From: an uncultured Pseudoxanthomonas sp. | GTDB lineage: Bacteria > Pseudomonadota > Gammaproteobacteria > Xanthomonadales > Xanthomonadaceae | Assembly: GCA_937975725.1 (NCBI GenBank) | Contig: CALJUL010000089.1 | Span: 1-45,783, forward strand | Reading direction: 5' to 3' | DNA: 45,783 nucleotides | Shown: positions 8,861 through 17,336 of the stretch, one piece after another | Layout: every line of letters starts with the position of its first letter | How positions within the stretch are numbered: the first letter of the stretch is position 1 | The notes under the pieces: model-generated | Seen by the model: only the letters and a program-made list of their open reading frames with translations | Databases searched by the model: none | Told to the model about the DNA's origin: nothing | Program-made: the position numbers and the translations under genes

Positions 8861-8889
8861 ACTCTGCCCGGCCCCGGCGGCGTTGTCAA
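8861..8889 (-). promoter_or_regulatory. Promoter of the metX operon
   Basis: On the minus strand a perfect -35 TTGACA (8889-8884) is followed after 17 bases by a weak -10 CAGAGT (8866-8861). The predicted start near 8855 is at the first base of the S-box P1 stem, which supports the call. Confidence 0.7.
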
Positions 8890-8912
8890 TCGCTTTATTC
8901 GGATAAAGCGAT
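8889..8912. promoter_or_regulatory. 10-bp perfect inverted repeat, candidate operator upstream of the metX -35
   Basis: ATCGCTTTAT and ATAAAGCGAT are perfect inverted arms separated by TCGG. The palindrome touches the first base of the metX -35 and is centred about 45 bases upstream of the predicted start. That position suits either an activator or a repressor. It does not match the MetJ box (AGACGTCT). It lies in the divergent region shared with the phytase-like lipoprotein gene, so it could serve either side. Confidence 0.6.
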
Positions 8913-8971
8913 GAAATTTGACGTGAGTCACCCTGTCCGCCGCCGCGGAGGAATAACGCATAATTCACGGC

Positions 8972-10063
8972 ATGATCCGGAATTGCCTCCTCGGCGGTCT
9001 CTGCGCAGCCTTGCTGGCCGCCTGTTCCACCGTCCCCCTGCACACCTCCACCCCGCCGGCCCCGGCCCCGAAGACCGCGGCCGACGCGGTCATCGCCGAA
9101 GCCTGGGTCTCCGACCCGTCGGACGGCGACGAGCTGGACTCCCTGGCCGCCTGGCCGACCGAGACCGGCCAGGTCTGGCTGATCGCCTCGGCCAAGGCCA
9201 CCCACCGGCTGGTCGTGTACGACGCCGACACCGGCCGGCGCCTGCGCACGGTCGGCGCGCCCGGCGAGGCGGTGGGCCAGTTCAACCGCCCCAACGGCAT
9301 CGCCGTGTTCGGCGACCTGCTGTTCGTGGCCGAGCGCGACAACCATCGCGTGCAGGCGTTCCGGCTGCCGGAATTCGCCCCGCTGGGCGCGTTCGGCGCC
9401 GACGTGCTGCGCGCGCCCTACGGGCTGTGGGTGCACGAGACCGGCCCCGGCGAGCTGGAGCTGCTGGTCACCGACAGCTTCATGGCCGACTTCCGCACCA
9501 TGACCCTGCCGCCGATGCAGGAACTGGACGGCCGGGTCAAGCGCTTCCGGGTGCGGGTGGAGGACGGCGGCCGGCTGGAGGCGCGGCTGCTGGAGCAGTT
9601 CGGCGACACCGGCGCGGCCGGCGCGTTGCGGATGGTGGAGTCCATCGCCGGCGATCCGGCCCATGACCGCCTGCTGATCGCCGAGGAGGACCGCCGGGTC
9701 GGCTCCACCCTGCGCGTCTACACACTGGACGGCCGCTACAGCGGCCGCAGCCTGCCGGTGTTCGACGCCGATGCCGAAGGCGTGGCGCTGTGGGCCTGCA
9801 CGGCCGAGGACGGCTACTGGATCGCAGTGGACCAGTTGACGCCCACCCGCTTCCGCGTGTTCGACCGCGCCACCCTGGCCGCGGCCGGCGTGTTCTCCGG
9901 CCGCGTCACCGCCAACACCGACGGCGAGGCGGTCTTCGCCAGCCCCACGCCGCGCTTCCCCGCCGGCGCGCTGTTCGCCCTGCACAACGACGTCTCGCTG
10001 GCGGCCTTCGACCTGCGCGACGTCGCCGCCGCGCTGAAGCTGCGGGAAGACTGCGTGCGGTGA
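8972..10063 (+). CDS. Phytase-like beta-propeller lipoprotein
   Basis: The product is 363 aa. A lipoprotein signal ends LLAAC with Cys18 as the lipidated residue, so it is probably anchored in the outer membrane. The rest is a beta-propeller. RLLIAEEDRR, then DADAEGVALW, TAEDGYWIAVDQ and RFRVFDRATL, and finally NTDGEAVFASPTPRFPAGAL with LFALHND, follow the layout of the C-terminal blades of beta-propeller phytases. Weaker NHL-like blades (GQFNRPNGIAVFGDLLFVAERDNHRV) lie earlier. Phosphate-ester hydrolysis is therefore possible but unproven. A CATAAT box at 8959-8964 lies only 7 nt before the ATG, and the GGAGG at 8947-8951 is too far away, so a leaderless transcript is possible. The stop overlaps the start of the next gene. 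Confidence 0.82.
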   Translation: MIRNCLLGGLCAALLAACSTVPLHTSTPPAPAPKTAADAVIAEAWVSDPSDGDELDSLAAWPTETGQVWLIASAKATHRLVVYDADTGRRLRTVGAPGEAVGQFNRPNGIAVFGDLLFVAERDNHRVQAFRLPEFAPLGAFGADVLRAPYGLWVHETGPGELELLVTDSFMADFRTMTLPPMQELDGRVKRFRVRVEDGGRLEARLLEQFGDTGAAGALRMVESIAGDPAHDRLLIAEEDRRVGSTLRVYTLDGRYSGRSLPVFDADAEGVALWACTAEDGYWIAVDQLTPTRFRVFDRATLAAAGVFSGRVTANTDGEAVFASPTPRFPAGALFALHNDVSLAAFDLRDVAAALKLREDCVR

Positions 10064-10995
10064 GCCGGCGCAGGATCCTCGCGGCGCTGTGCGGCGCGGC
10101 GCTGCTGGCCGGCGCCGTCGCCAGCGCCGATGCCGCCCGCCTGTACCGCTGGAAGGACCGGCAGGGCTATACCCAGTACGGCGACCAGCCGCCGGCGCCG
10201 GAGCAACTGGCCGACGGCAACGTCGACGTGGTGCGCTTCCGCAACCCGCCCAGCGCGCTGGTCAGGCTGCGGCTGGAGAAGCGGGGGCTGCGCTACCAGG
10301 CCTGGGCCGACAACCTGATGCACGGGCCGGTGGAGGTGCAACTGGGCTACCGCCGCCAGCGCAACGTGCGCAGCACGCCGGACCTGCCCGCCCGCGCGGT
10401 GGTGCCGGCGCGCAGCAGCGTGCTGGTGGCCGACATCGACGTGATCGATCCGCTGCGCGGCGGCGACTTCGAGCTGACCCTGGAAGGCATGCCCGGCGAC
10501 CCGCAGAGCCGGCCGCAGGACTACGACTACCGCCTGCCCTTCGACTACGGCCGGGTGCGCGTGGACCAGGGGCCGGGCGGCAGCTTCAGCCACAGCGATC
10601 CGCAGAACCTGCACGCGGTGGATTTCGCGGTGCCCGAAGGCACCCGCATCGTCGCCGCCCGCGAGGGCCTGGTGATGCAGGTGGAATCGGACTACGACAA
10701 GGCCGGCCTGAACAGCGAGAAGTACGGCGGCCGCGCCAACTTCATCCGCATCCTGCACCCCGACGGCAGCATGGCCGTGTACGCGCACCTGCAACCGGAG
10801 GGGGCGCAGGTGCGCGTGGGCCAGTACGTGAGCAAGGGCCAGTACATCGCGCTGTCCGGCAACACCGGCTTCTCCACCGCGCCGCACCTGCACTTCGTGG
10901 TGCAGGTCAATCGCGGGATGCGGCTGGAATCGGTGCCGTTCCGCATGTTCGGCCCACTGGGGCTGCTGCAGTTCCCTTCCAGCCGGTCGCAGTGA
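10060..10995 (+). CDS. Exported M23 family metallopeptidase with N-terminal DUF4124
   Basis: The product is 311 aa, starting at a GTG that overlaps the upstream stop (GTGA). The two genes are therefore probably translationally coupled. A signal peptide (VSRRRILAALCGAALLAGAV) is followed by a DUF4124 segment (ARLYRWKDRQGYTQYGDQPP, ~26-45). The C-terminal half is an M23 (LytM/lysostaphin) domain. Likely zinc and catalytic residues are His178 (SHS), Asp188 (HAVDFAVPEGT), His243 (YAHL) and the His276-x-His278 pair in APHLHFVVQV. M23 enzymes cut peptidoglycan cross-links or act as amidase activators. The main ligands are present, so an active enzyme is likely. Confidence 0.9.
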   Translation: MSRRRILAALCGAALLAGAVASADAARLYRWKDRQGYTQYGDQPPAPEQLADGNVDVVRFRNPPSALVRLRLEKRGLRYQAWADNLMHGPVEVQLGYRRQRNVRSTPDLPARAVVPARSSVLVADIDVIDPLRGGDFELTLEGMPGDPQSRPQDYDYRLPFDYGRVRVDQGPGGSFSHSDPQNLHAVDFAVPEGTRIVAAREGLVMQVESDYDKAGLNSEKYGGRANFIRILHPDGSMAVYAHLQPEGAQVRVGQYVSKGQYIALSGNTGFSTAPHLHFVVQVNRGMRLESVPFRMFGPLGLLQFPSSRSQ

Positions 10996-11064
10996 AACCG
11001 GCGGCCGGCCGGCCGGCATGCCCCGACGGGGCCTGCGCCGCCACCTGCGCCCGACCCCAGCCGC

Positions 11065-11070
11065 TATAAT
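11065..11070 (+). promoter_or_regulatory. -10 box of the prfC promoter
   Basis: A perfect TATAAT lies 47 bases before the prfC start in otherwise GC-rich DNA. I see no good -35 at the usual distance (the bases at 11042-11047 are poor). Confidence 0.55.
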
Positions 11071-11117
11071 CGCGCCCTTCCCCGCTCCCGCTCCGCCCGC
11101 ACCCGGGCGCCCGCCCC

Positions 11118-12722
11118 ATGCCCGACGTTGCCACCGAAGCCGCGCGCCGCCGCACCTTCGCCATCATCTCCCACCCCGACGCCGGCAAGACCACGTTGAC
11201 CGAAAAGCTGCTGCTGTTCGGCGGCGCGATCCAGATGGCCGGCTCGGTGAAGGGCCGCAAGGCCGCGCGCCACGCCACGTCCGACTGGATGGCACTGGAA
11301 AAGGAGCGCGGCATCTCGGTCACCTCCTCGGTGATGCAGTTCCCGTACGAGGGCAAGATCGTCAACCTGCTGGACACGCCCGGCCACGCCGACTTCGGCG
11401 AGGACACCTACCGCGTGCTGACCGCGGTGGACAGCGCGCTGATGGTCATCGACGTGGCCAAGGGCGTGGAAGAGCGCACGATCAAGCTGATGGAGGTGTG
11501 CCGCCTGCGCGACACGCCGATCATGACCTTCATCAACAAACTGGACCGCGAGGGCCGCGAGCCGATCGAGCTGCTGGACGAGGTGGAGAGCGTGCTGGGC
11601 ATCCAGTGCGCGCCGGTGACTTGGCCGATCGGCATGGGTTCGCGCCTCAAAGGCGTGGTGCACCTGGTGACGGGCGAAGTGCACCTGTACGAGCCGGGCC
11701 GCAACTTCACCCGCCAGGACTCGACCATCTTCGCCTCCATCGACGACCCGCAACTGGAAGCGCGCATCGGCGCCGAGATGCTGGCCCACCTGCGCGACGA
11801 ACTGGAACTGGTGCAGGGTGCCAGCCATCCGTTCGACAAGGAAAAATACCTGCGCGGCGAGCAGACGCCGGTGTTCTTCGGCTCGGCGGTCAACAACTTC
11901 GGCGTGCAGCCGCTGCTGGACTTCTTCGTCGAGCACGCGCCGCCGCCGCAGCCGCGCGCCACCACCGGCCGCGAGGTGCGGCCGGAGGAAGGCAAGCTGA
12001 CCGGCTTCGTCTTCAAGATCCAGGCCAACATGGACCCGCAGCACCGCGACCGGGTGGCGTTCATGCGCGTGTGCTCGGGCCGGTTCGAGGCCGGCATGAA
12101 GGCGTTCCACGTGCGCAGCGGCAAAGAAGTGAAGCTGGCCAACGCGCTGACCTTCATGGCCAGCGACCGCGAGATCGCCGCCGAGGCGTATCCGGGCGAC
12201 GTGATCGGCATCCACAACCACGGCACCATCTCCATCGGCGACACCTTCAGCGAGGGCGAGGCGCTGTCGTTCACCGGCATCCCCAACTTCGCGCCGGAGC
12301 TGTTCCGCCGCGCGCGCCTGCGCGACCCGCTCAAGCTCAAGCAGTTGCAGAAGGGGCTGGCGCAGTTGTCCGAGGAAGGCGCCACCCAGTTCTTCCGCCC
12401 GCTGATGAGCAACGACCTGATCCTGGGCGCGGTCGGCATGCTGCAGTTCGACGTGGTGGCCTACCGGCTGAAGGACGAGTACGGCGTGGACGCGTCGTTC
12501 GAGAACGTCAGCGTGGCCACGGCGCGCTGGATCCGCTGCGGCGATGCGAAGAAGCTGGAGGAGTTCCGCGACAAGCACGCGATGAACCTGGCCCTGGACG
12601 CCGCCGGCCAACTGGTCTACCTGGCCCCCACCCGGGTCAACCTGCAACTGGCCCAGGAGCGCGCCCCCGACGTCCAGTTCCTCGCCACCCGCGAGCACGC
12701 CCACAGCGTGGACTTGGGCTGA
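11118..12722 (+). CDS. prfC: Peptide chain release factor 3
   Basis: The product is 534 aa, the full family length. This translational GTPase releases RF1/RF2 from the ribosome after termination. G motifs are G1 SHPDAGKTT (18-26), G3 DTPGH (86-90) and G4 NKLD (140-143). RF3-specific sequence includes GSVKGRKAARHATSDWM, EKERGISVTSSVM and the C-terminal FRPLMSNDLILGAVGMLQFD. It has its own TATAAT box and sits alone between genes of other function. Confidence 0.97.
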   Translation: MPDVATEAARRRTFAIISHPDAGKTTLTEKLLLFGGAIQMAGSVKGRKAARHATSDWMALEKERGISVTSSVMQFPYEGKIVNLLDTPGHADFGEDTYRVLTAVDSALMVIDVAKGVEERTIKLMEVCRLRDTPIMTFINKLDREGREPIELLDEVESVLGIQCAPVTWPIGMGSRLKGVVHLVTGEVHLYEPGRNFTRQDSTIFASIDDPQLEARIGAEMLAHLRDELELVQGASHPFDKEKYLRGEQTPVFFGSAVNNFGVQPLLDFFVEHAPPPQPRATTGREVRPEEGKLTGFVFKIQANMDPQHRDRVAFMRVCSGRFEAGMKAFHVRSGKEVKLANALTFMASDREIAAEAYPGDVIGIHNHGTISIGDTFSEGEALSFTGIPNFAPELFRRARLRDPLKLKQLQKGLAQLSEEGATQFFRPLMSNDLILGAVGMLQFDVVAYRLKDEYGVDASFENVSVATARWIRCGDAKKLEEFRDKHAMNLALDAAGQLVYLAPTRVNLQLAQERAPDVQFLATREHAHSVDLG

Positions 12723-12813
12723 AGCCGCTCCTACATGGGGAGGCGCCCCGGCGGCTGAACGCCGGAACGGGGACAGGTGCGCCGGTTGCTGCATTGCGGT
12801 AATTTCAGCATCC

Positions 12814-13506
12814 ATGAGCACCGACCCCACACCCTTCCGGACCCTGCGCGCCCGCAAGCGGGCCGATCACCTGGCCGACATGCGCGACGAGATCGCCAGC
12901 GCGCTCACCCACGGACTGGGCGCCGTCGCGGCGCTGGCCGGCGGCGCGGTGCTGATCACCCTGGCGGCGATCTACGGCGACGGCTGGCAACTGGGCGCCT
13001 CGATCGTGTTCGGCATCACCCTGCTGCTGCTCTACACCGCCTCCACCCTCTACCACGCCATCCAGCACCCGGTGGCCAAGGGCCGGCTCAAGGTCTTCGA
13101 CCACTGCGCGATCTACCTGCTGATCGCCGGCACCTACACGCCGTTCACCCTGATCGGCCTGCGCGGGCCGTGGGGCTGGGGGCTGTTCACTGCGATCTGG
13201 ACGCTGGCCATCGCCGGCGTGGTGTTCAAGCTGTTCTACACCGGCCGCTTCAAGCTGCTGTCGACCATCATCTACATCGCGATGGGCTGGCTGGTGATCG
13301 TGGCGATCAAGCCGCTGCTGCAATCGCTGGACGGCTGGACCCTGGGCTGGCTGCTGGCCGGCGGCCTGGCCTACACGCTGGGCACGTATTTCTACCACCG
13401 CGAATCGATCCGCTACTCGCACGCGATCTGGCACCTGTTCGTCATCGCCGGCAGCGTCTGCCACTTCATCGCCGTGACCGCGCAGGTCCTGCACCATCCA
13501 CGCTGA
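12814..13506 (+). CDS. Hemolysin III / PAQR-type integral membrane protein
   Basis: The product is 230 aa with about seven hydrophobic helices. Family signatures are EIASALTHGLGAVAALAG, TLYHAIQHP, FDHCAIYLLIAGTYTPF and a C-terminal HRESIRYSHAIWHLFVIAGSVCHF. The conserved histidines of the hemolysin III/YqfA (PAQR-related) family are present. These proteins are often annotated as hemolysins, but their cellular role is probably membrane-lipid homeostasis or ceramidase-like chemistry. I would not infer haemolysis. No close operon partner is seen. Confidence 0.9.
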   Translation: MSTDPTPFRTLRARKRADHLADMRDEIASALTHGLGAVAALAGGAVLITLAAIYGDGWQLGASIVFGITLLLLYTASTLYHAIQHPVAKGRLKVFDHCAIYLLIAGTYTPFTLIGLRGPWGWGLFTAIWTLAIAGVVFKLFYTGRFKLLSTIIYIAMGWLVIVAIKPLLQSLDGWTLGWLLAGGLAYTLGTYFYHRESIRYSHAIWHLFVIAGSVCHFIAVTAQVLHHPR

Positions 13507-13937
13507 CGGCCGGGCACAGGCCGTCGCGCTGCGGGGCCGTGCCGGCCCGGTTGTACTGCACGTATCTGAAGCCGGTGCAGCAAGGCCGAGGGGCCAGCTT
13601 CACGCCGCATGCACGCTGCACTTCGGTGTCGCACTCTAAGACTTCGCACAACCGTCTCGCATACCTGCACGCGACTCACCCCTGCGCAGCTTGCGTTGCA
13701 TTCCCGGTTCCTTGTTCCCGGCTCGTCACCAACACTCTTCCTGCGCCACTACTTGTGCCTGGCTCGACGCATCGAACCTCCACTACAAAAACCGCGCACG
13801 GCCATCCCGCACTCCGGCCCTCTTCACGCCGCAATCCGCCGCCAACACGCAGGCAACACTGCCCCTGCACAACACCGCCGGACCACCCACCACAACATGT
13901 CCCCCGCATGAACCGGTGACACGCCTTTTCGCGGCTC
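13507..13937. other. Intergenic region with a GC-rich hairpin and a short direct repeat
   Basis: Just after the hemolysin III stop, GGCCGGGCAC (13508-13517) can pair with GTGCCGGCC (13539-13547) with one bulge. It may end transcription, but no T-run follows. The remaining ~390 bases are unusually rich in CAC/ACC and lower in GC than the neighbours, and I find no credible gene. An imperfect direct repeat of about 20 bases (GCATGA-CCGG-GACACGCC type) lies at 13906-13925 and again at 13966-13986, the second copy inside the start of the next gene. Confidence 0.5.
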
Positions 13938-15917
13938 GTGAACACGCCGTCGCCAACGATGCCGCGCATGAGCCCGGCGACACGCCCGCGACGCATGCCC
14001 CGGTTGCGCCCGCTTTCGCGCAACAGCGCCCTCGTGCTGGGCGCGGTGGCGGCGGCCATCGTCGTGCTGCTGGTCCTGTTCGAATGGAACTGGCTGCGGC
14101 GCCCGGTCGAGCGCATCGTGCAATGGCAGACCGGGCGCAGCTTCCACATCGGCGGCGACCTGGACGTGGACCTGGGACGGGTGACGCGCATCCGCGCCGA
14201 CCGGCTGACGTTCGGCAACGCCGCCTGGTCGAAAGAACCGACGATGGCGTCGGCCGAGCGCGCCGAACTCAGCGTCGCCGTGCTGCCGCTGGTCTTCAAG
14301 CGCGAAACGCGCCTGCACGAGATCCATCTCTCGAAGCCGAACCTGCGCCTGGAGACCGGGCCCGACGGCACCGGCAACTGGGTGTTCGGCAGGAACACCG
14401 GCGAAAGCCGCGTGCGCTACGGAGCATTGCGCATCGACAACGGCCGCCTGCTCTATCTCGATCCGGCCAGGAAAACCGACCTGGACATCCGCCTGTCCAG
14501 CGCGAAGGACGCGGCGCAGGCCGCATCGCTACCGGTGGACGTGGAAGGCAAGGGCCGCTGGGCCGGCAATCGCTTCACCATCGCCGGCCGCGTGGAATCG
14601 CCGCTGGCGCTGCGCGACAGCAACAAGCCCTACCGCATCGACCTGCGCGCGGCCGCCGGCCCGACGCGCGCGCATGCCCGCGGCACGCTGCTGGATCCAT
14701 TCCGCCTGCGCGGCTTCGACCTGCGGCTGATGCTGGCGGGGCAGGACCTGGAAGACCTGTTTCCGCTGATTGGCGTGGCCACGCCGCCGACGCCGCCGTA
14801 CCGGCTGGACGGTCGCTTCTCGCGCGAAGGCGATACCTGGCGCTACGACGGCTTCGCCGGTGTCGTCGGCGACAGCGACCTGGGCGGATCGGCCAGCGTC
14901 ACCGTGGGCCGGGAGCGGCCGCTGCTGAAAGCGGACCTTGTTTCGAAACGATTGGACTTCGACGACCTGGCCGGCTTCATCGGCGCACCGCCGCAGACCG
15001 GTGGCAGCGAATCCAGCAACGCGGAGCAGCGCGCGCAAGCAGCCCGGGCCGCGGCGGAGGCGCGCGTGCTGCCCGACACGCCCTACGACCTCGCCAAGCT
15101 GCGCTCGATGGACGCCGACGTGCGCTGGAAGGCGCACCGCATCAACGCGCCCAGCCTGCCCATTGACGACATGGAGGCCCACCTGCTGCTGGATGCGGGA
15201 CTGTTGCGACTGGAGCCGCTCAACTTCGGCGTCGCGCGCGGCGACATCCGCTCGCAGATCCGCATGGACGCGCGCGGCAATCCGATCCGCACCCAGGCCC
15301 GCATCGCCGTGCGCGGCCTCGACCTGGGCGAACTGTTCCCGCAGGCCGAACTGACCCGCAGCGCCATCGGCCGCATCGGCGGCGACGTGGCACTGTCGGG
15401 CACCGGCAATTCCATCGCCGGCATCCTGGGCAGCGCCGACGGCGACGTCGCGCTGGGCATGGGGCGCGGCCGGGTCAGCAACCTGCTGATGGAACTGGCG
15501 GGGCTGGACGTGGCCGAGGCGCTGAAGTTCCTGGTGACCAAGGACAGGACCGTGCCGGTGCGCTGCGCCTTCGGCGACTTCGCGGTGAAGGACGGGGTGA
15601 TGCAGGCGCGCGCGCTGGGCTTCGACACCACCGACACGATCATCGTCGGCAAGGGCCGGGTGAGCCTGAAGGACGAGACCCTGGACCTGGAACTGCGGCC
15701 GCGGCCGAAGGACCGCAGCATCCTGGCGCTGCGCTCGCCGCTGGTGGTCGGCGGCACCTTCAAGGACCCGTCGTTCCACCCGGACTTCAAGCGCCTGGGG
15801 CTGCGCGGCGCCACCGCGCTGGTGCTGGGCAGCATCGCGCCGCCGGCGGCGCTGCTGGCCACCCTGGAACTGGGCCCGGGCGAGGACAGCGGCTGCGGCG
15901 GGCAGTACGCGCGCTAG
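13938..15917 (+). CDS. AsmA family protein
   Basis: The product is up to 659 aa. After a basic N-terminus, a single transmembrane helix (residues ~31-48) anchors it in the inner membrane. The bulk is periplasmic and beta-rich, as in the AsmA/YhdP/TamB family, which is linked to phospholipid transport to the outer membrane. Typical segments are RTGRSFHIGGDL-like DLDVDLG at the N-terminus and the AsmA C-terminal domain (LGMGRGRVSNLLMELAGLD, VPVRCAFGDFAVKDGVM, VVGGTFKDPSFHPD). The start is uncertain. GTG at 13938 gives the longest form, with in-frame ATGs at 13959, 13968 and 13995, and none has a clear ribosome-binding site. Confidence 0.88.
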   Translation: MNTPSPTMPRMSPATRPRRMPRLRPLSRNSALVLGAVAAAIVVLLVLFEWNWLRRPVERIVQWQTGRSFHIGGDLDVDLGRVTRIRADRLTFGNAAWSKEPTMASAERAELSVAVLPLVFKRETRLHEIHLSKPNLRLETGPDGTGNWVFGRNTGESRVRYGALRIDNGRLLYLDPARKTDLDIRLSSAKDAAQAASLPVDVEGKGRWAGNRFTIAGRVESPLALRDSNKPYRIDLRAAAGPTRAHARGTLLDPFRLRGFDLRLMLAGQDLEDLFPLIGVATPPTPPYRLDGRFSREGDTWRYDGFAGVVGDSDLGGSASVTVGRERPLLKADLVSKRLDFDDLAGFIGAPPQTGGSESSNAEQRAQAARAAAEARVLPDTPYDLAKLRSMDADVRWKAHRINAPSLPIDDMEAHLLLDAGLLRLEPLNFGVARGDIRSQIRMDARGNPIRTQARIAVRGLDLGELFPQAELTRSAIGRIGGDVALSGTGNSIAGILGSADGDVALGMGRGRVSNLLMELAGLDVAEALKFLVTKDRTVPVRCAFGDFAVKDGVMQARALGFDTTDTIIVGKGRVSLKDETLDLELRPRPKDRSILALRSPLVVGGTFKDPSFHPDFKRLGLRGATALVLGSIAPPAALLATLELGPGEDSGCGGQYAR

Positions 15918-15921
15918 CGGA

Positions 15922-16350
15922 TCAACTGGCGATGTAGCGCTGCAACTGGTCCAGTTCGGCCTGCTGGTCCTCAATGACCGCCTTGACCAGGTCGCCGATG
16001 GAGATCACGCCCACCACGTCGTCGCCCTCGGTCACCGGCAGGTGGCGGATGCGGTGCTCGGTGACCACCTGCATGCAGTGGTCCACGCTATCGCCGGGAT
16101 GCACGGTGATGACCCTGGCGGTCATGATGTCGCGCACCGGCGTGTTGGAGGACGAGCGCCCCTGCAACACCACCTTGCGCGCGTAGTCGCGCTCGGACAC
16201 GATGCCGCACAAGCGCGGCCCCTGCATGGCGAGCACGGCGCCGACGCCCTTCTCCGCCATCAGGCGGATGGCGTCGAGCACCGAGGCGTCGGGCGATACC
16301 GCGTAGACCTCAGGGGTCTTGGACCCCAGCAACTGGCGAACCGTGCGCAT
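15922..16350 (-). CDS. Two-CBS-domain protein
   Basis: The product is 142 aa and consists of two CBS domains, about residues 14-62 (VSPDASVLDAIRLMAEKGVGAVLAM, GIVSERDYARKV) and 72-128 (VRDIMTARVITVHPGDSV, HRIRHLPVTEGDDVVGVISIGDLVKAVI). Such pairs bind adenosine nucleotides. The partner or target is unknown. The start is set by a GGAGG nine bases before the ATG. A longer frame upstream has no support. Its first 41 bases overlap the 3' end of the glycosyltransferase gene in another frame. Confidence 0.9.
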   Translation of the reverse strand: MRTVRQLLGSKTPEVYAVSPDASVLDAIRLMAEKGVGAVLAMQGPRLCGIVSERDYARKVVLQGRSSSNTPVRDIMTARVITVHPGDSVDHCMQVVTEHRIRHLPVTEGDDVVGVISIGDLVKAVIEDQQAELDQLQRYIAS

Positions 16351-17332
16351 GGCGACCTCCGGCATGGAGAGAGGGCTGCGCCAAGGATACTCCTGCAGTG
16401 CCGGGTTGCCACGCATCGATCAGGTACAGCGGCCGCCGCTTGGATTCCTCGTACAGCCGGCCCAGGTATTCGCCGATCATGCCCAGCGCCACCAGTTGCA
16501 CGCCGCCCAGGAACAGGATGACGGTCATCATGGTCGGCCAGCCGGCCACCGGGTCGCCGAACAGCAGGGCCTTGCCCACCACGTAGATCGCGAAGGCGAA
16601 CGCCAGCAGCGCGGTCAGCACGCCCAAGTAGGTCGCCACGCGCAGCGGCGCGGTGGAGAAGCTGGTGATGCCTTCCAGCGCGAAGTTCCACAGCTTCCAG
16701 AAACCGAAACTGCTGCGCCCGGCCGTGCGCGGCTCGCGCTGGTAGGGCACGGCGATCTGGTTGAAGCCGACCCAGCCGAACAGGCCCTTCATGAAGCGGT
16801 GCCGCTCGCGCAGTTCGCGCAGGGCCGCCAGCGCGCGCGGCGACAGCAGGCGGAAATCGCCGGTGTCCGCCGGGATGGGCGTCTTCGACAGCCGGCCGAT
16901 CAGGCGGTAGAAGAGATGCGCGGTCGAGCGCTTCAGCACGCTCTCACCCTCACGCGCGATGCGGGTGCCGTGGATGTTGTCGTAACCGGCCTGCCACAGG
17001 CGCACGAATTCGCCGATCAGCTCCGGCGGGTCCTGGCCGTCGGCGTCGAGGATCAGCGCCGCACCCTCTTCCACCCGGTCCAGCCCCGCGGTGAGCGCGG
17101 CCTCCTTGCCGAAGTTGCGCGACAGCCGCAGCAGCGACACGCCGGGGGCGGCGGCGGCCAGCGCACGCAGCACGTCCCAGGTGCCGTCGCGGCTGCCGTC
17201 GTCCACGTACAGGATGCGTCCCTCGATGCCGGGCACCGCCGCCAGCGCAGCCGCAATGCGCGGATGCAGCAGCGGCAGCGCTTCGGCCTCATTGAAGGCG
17301 GCGACGACGACGGTCAGGCGCGGCAATGCCAT
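16310..17332 (-). CDS. Polyprenyl-phosphate glycosyltransferase, GT2 family (GtrB/DPM1-like)
   Basis: The product is 340 aa. The GT2 catalytic domain contains VVVAAFNEAEALP, ILYVDDGSRDGT, LSRNFGKEAALTAGLD and ILDADGQDPPELI, where DAD is the metal-binding motif. Two membrane helices follow (~235-260 and ~270-295), ending in the usual GEYLGRLYEESKRRPLYLI. It probably transfers a sugar to undecaprenyl phosphate on the cytoplasmic face of the inner membrane. The reading frame runs about 30 residues past that normal family end and overlaps the CBS gene. It starts 4 nt after the mtgA stop, so mtgA, this gene and the CBS gene look like one operon. Confidence 0.9.
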   Translation of the reverse strand: MALPRLTVVVAAFNEAEALPLLHPRIAAALAAVPGIEGRILYVDDGSRDGTWDVLRALAAAAPGVSLLRLSRNFGKEAALTAGLDRVEEGAALILDADGQDPPELIGEFVRLWQAGYDNIHGTRIAREGESVLKRSTAHLFYRLIGRLSKTPIPADTGDFRLLSPRALAALRELRERHRFMKGLFGWVGFNQIAVPYQREPRTAGRSSFGFWKLWNFALEGITSFSTAPLRVATYLGVLTALLAFAFAIYVVGKALLFGDPVAGWPTMMTVILFLGGVQLVALGMIGEYLGRLYEESKRRPLYLIDAWQPGTAGVSLAQPSLHAGGRHAHGSPVAGVQDP

Positions 17333-17336
17333 GGGC

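Noticed and set aside
8648..9985. Long N-terminal extension of the metX frame
   Set aside because: It covers the riboswitch, promoter and the phytase-like gene on the other strand. The protein starts at 8647.
12814..13506. Reading the hemolysin III homologue as a virulence haemolysin
   Set aside because: The family name is historical. The sequence shows a PAQR-type membrane protein and nothing else supports a toxin role.
13508..13547. GC-rich hairpin as a rho-independent terminator
   Set aside because: The stem is good but has a 21-base loop and no T-run. It is left as a structural note only.
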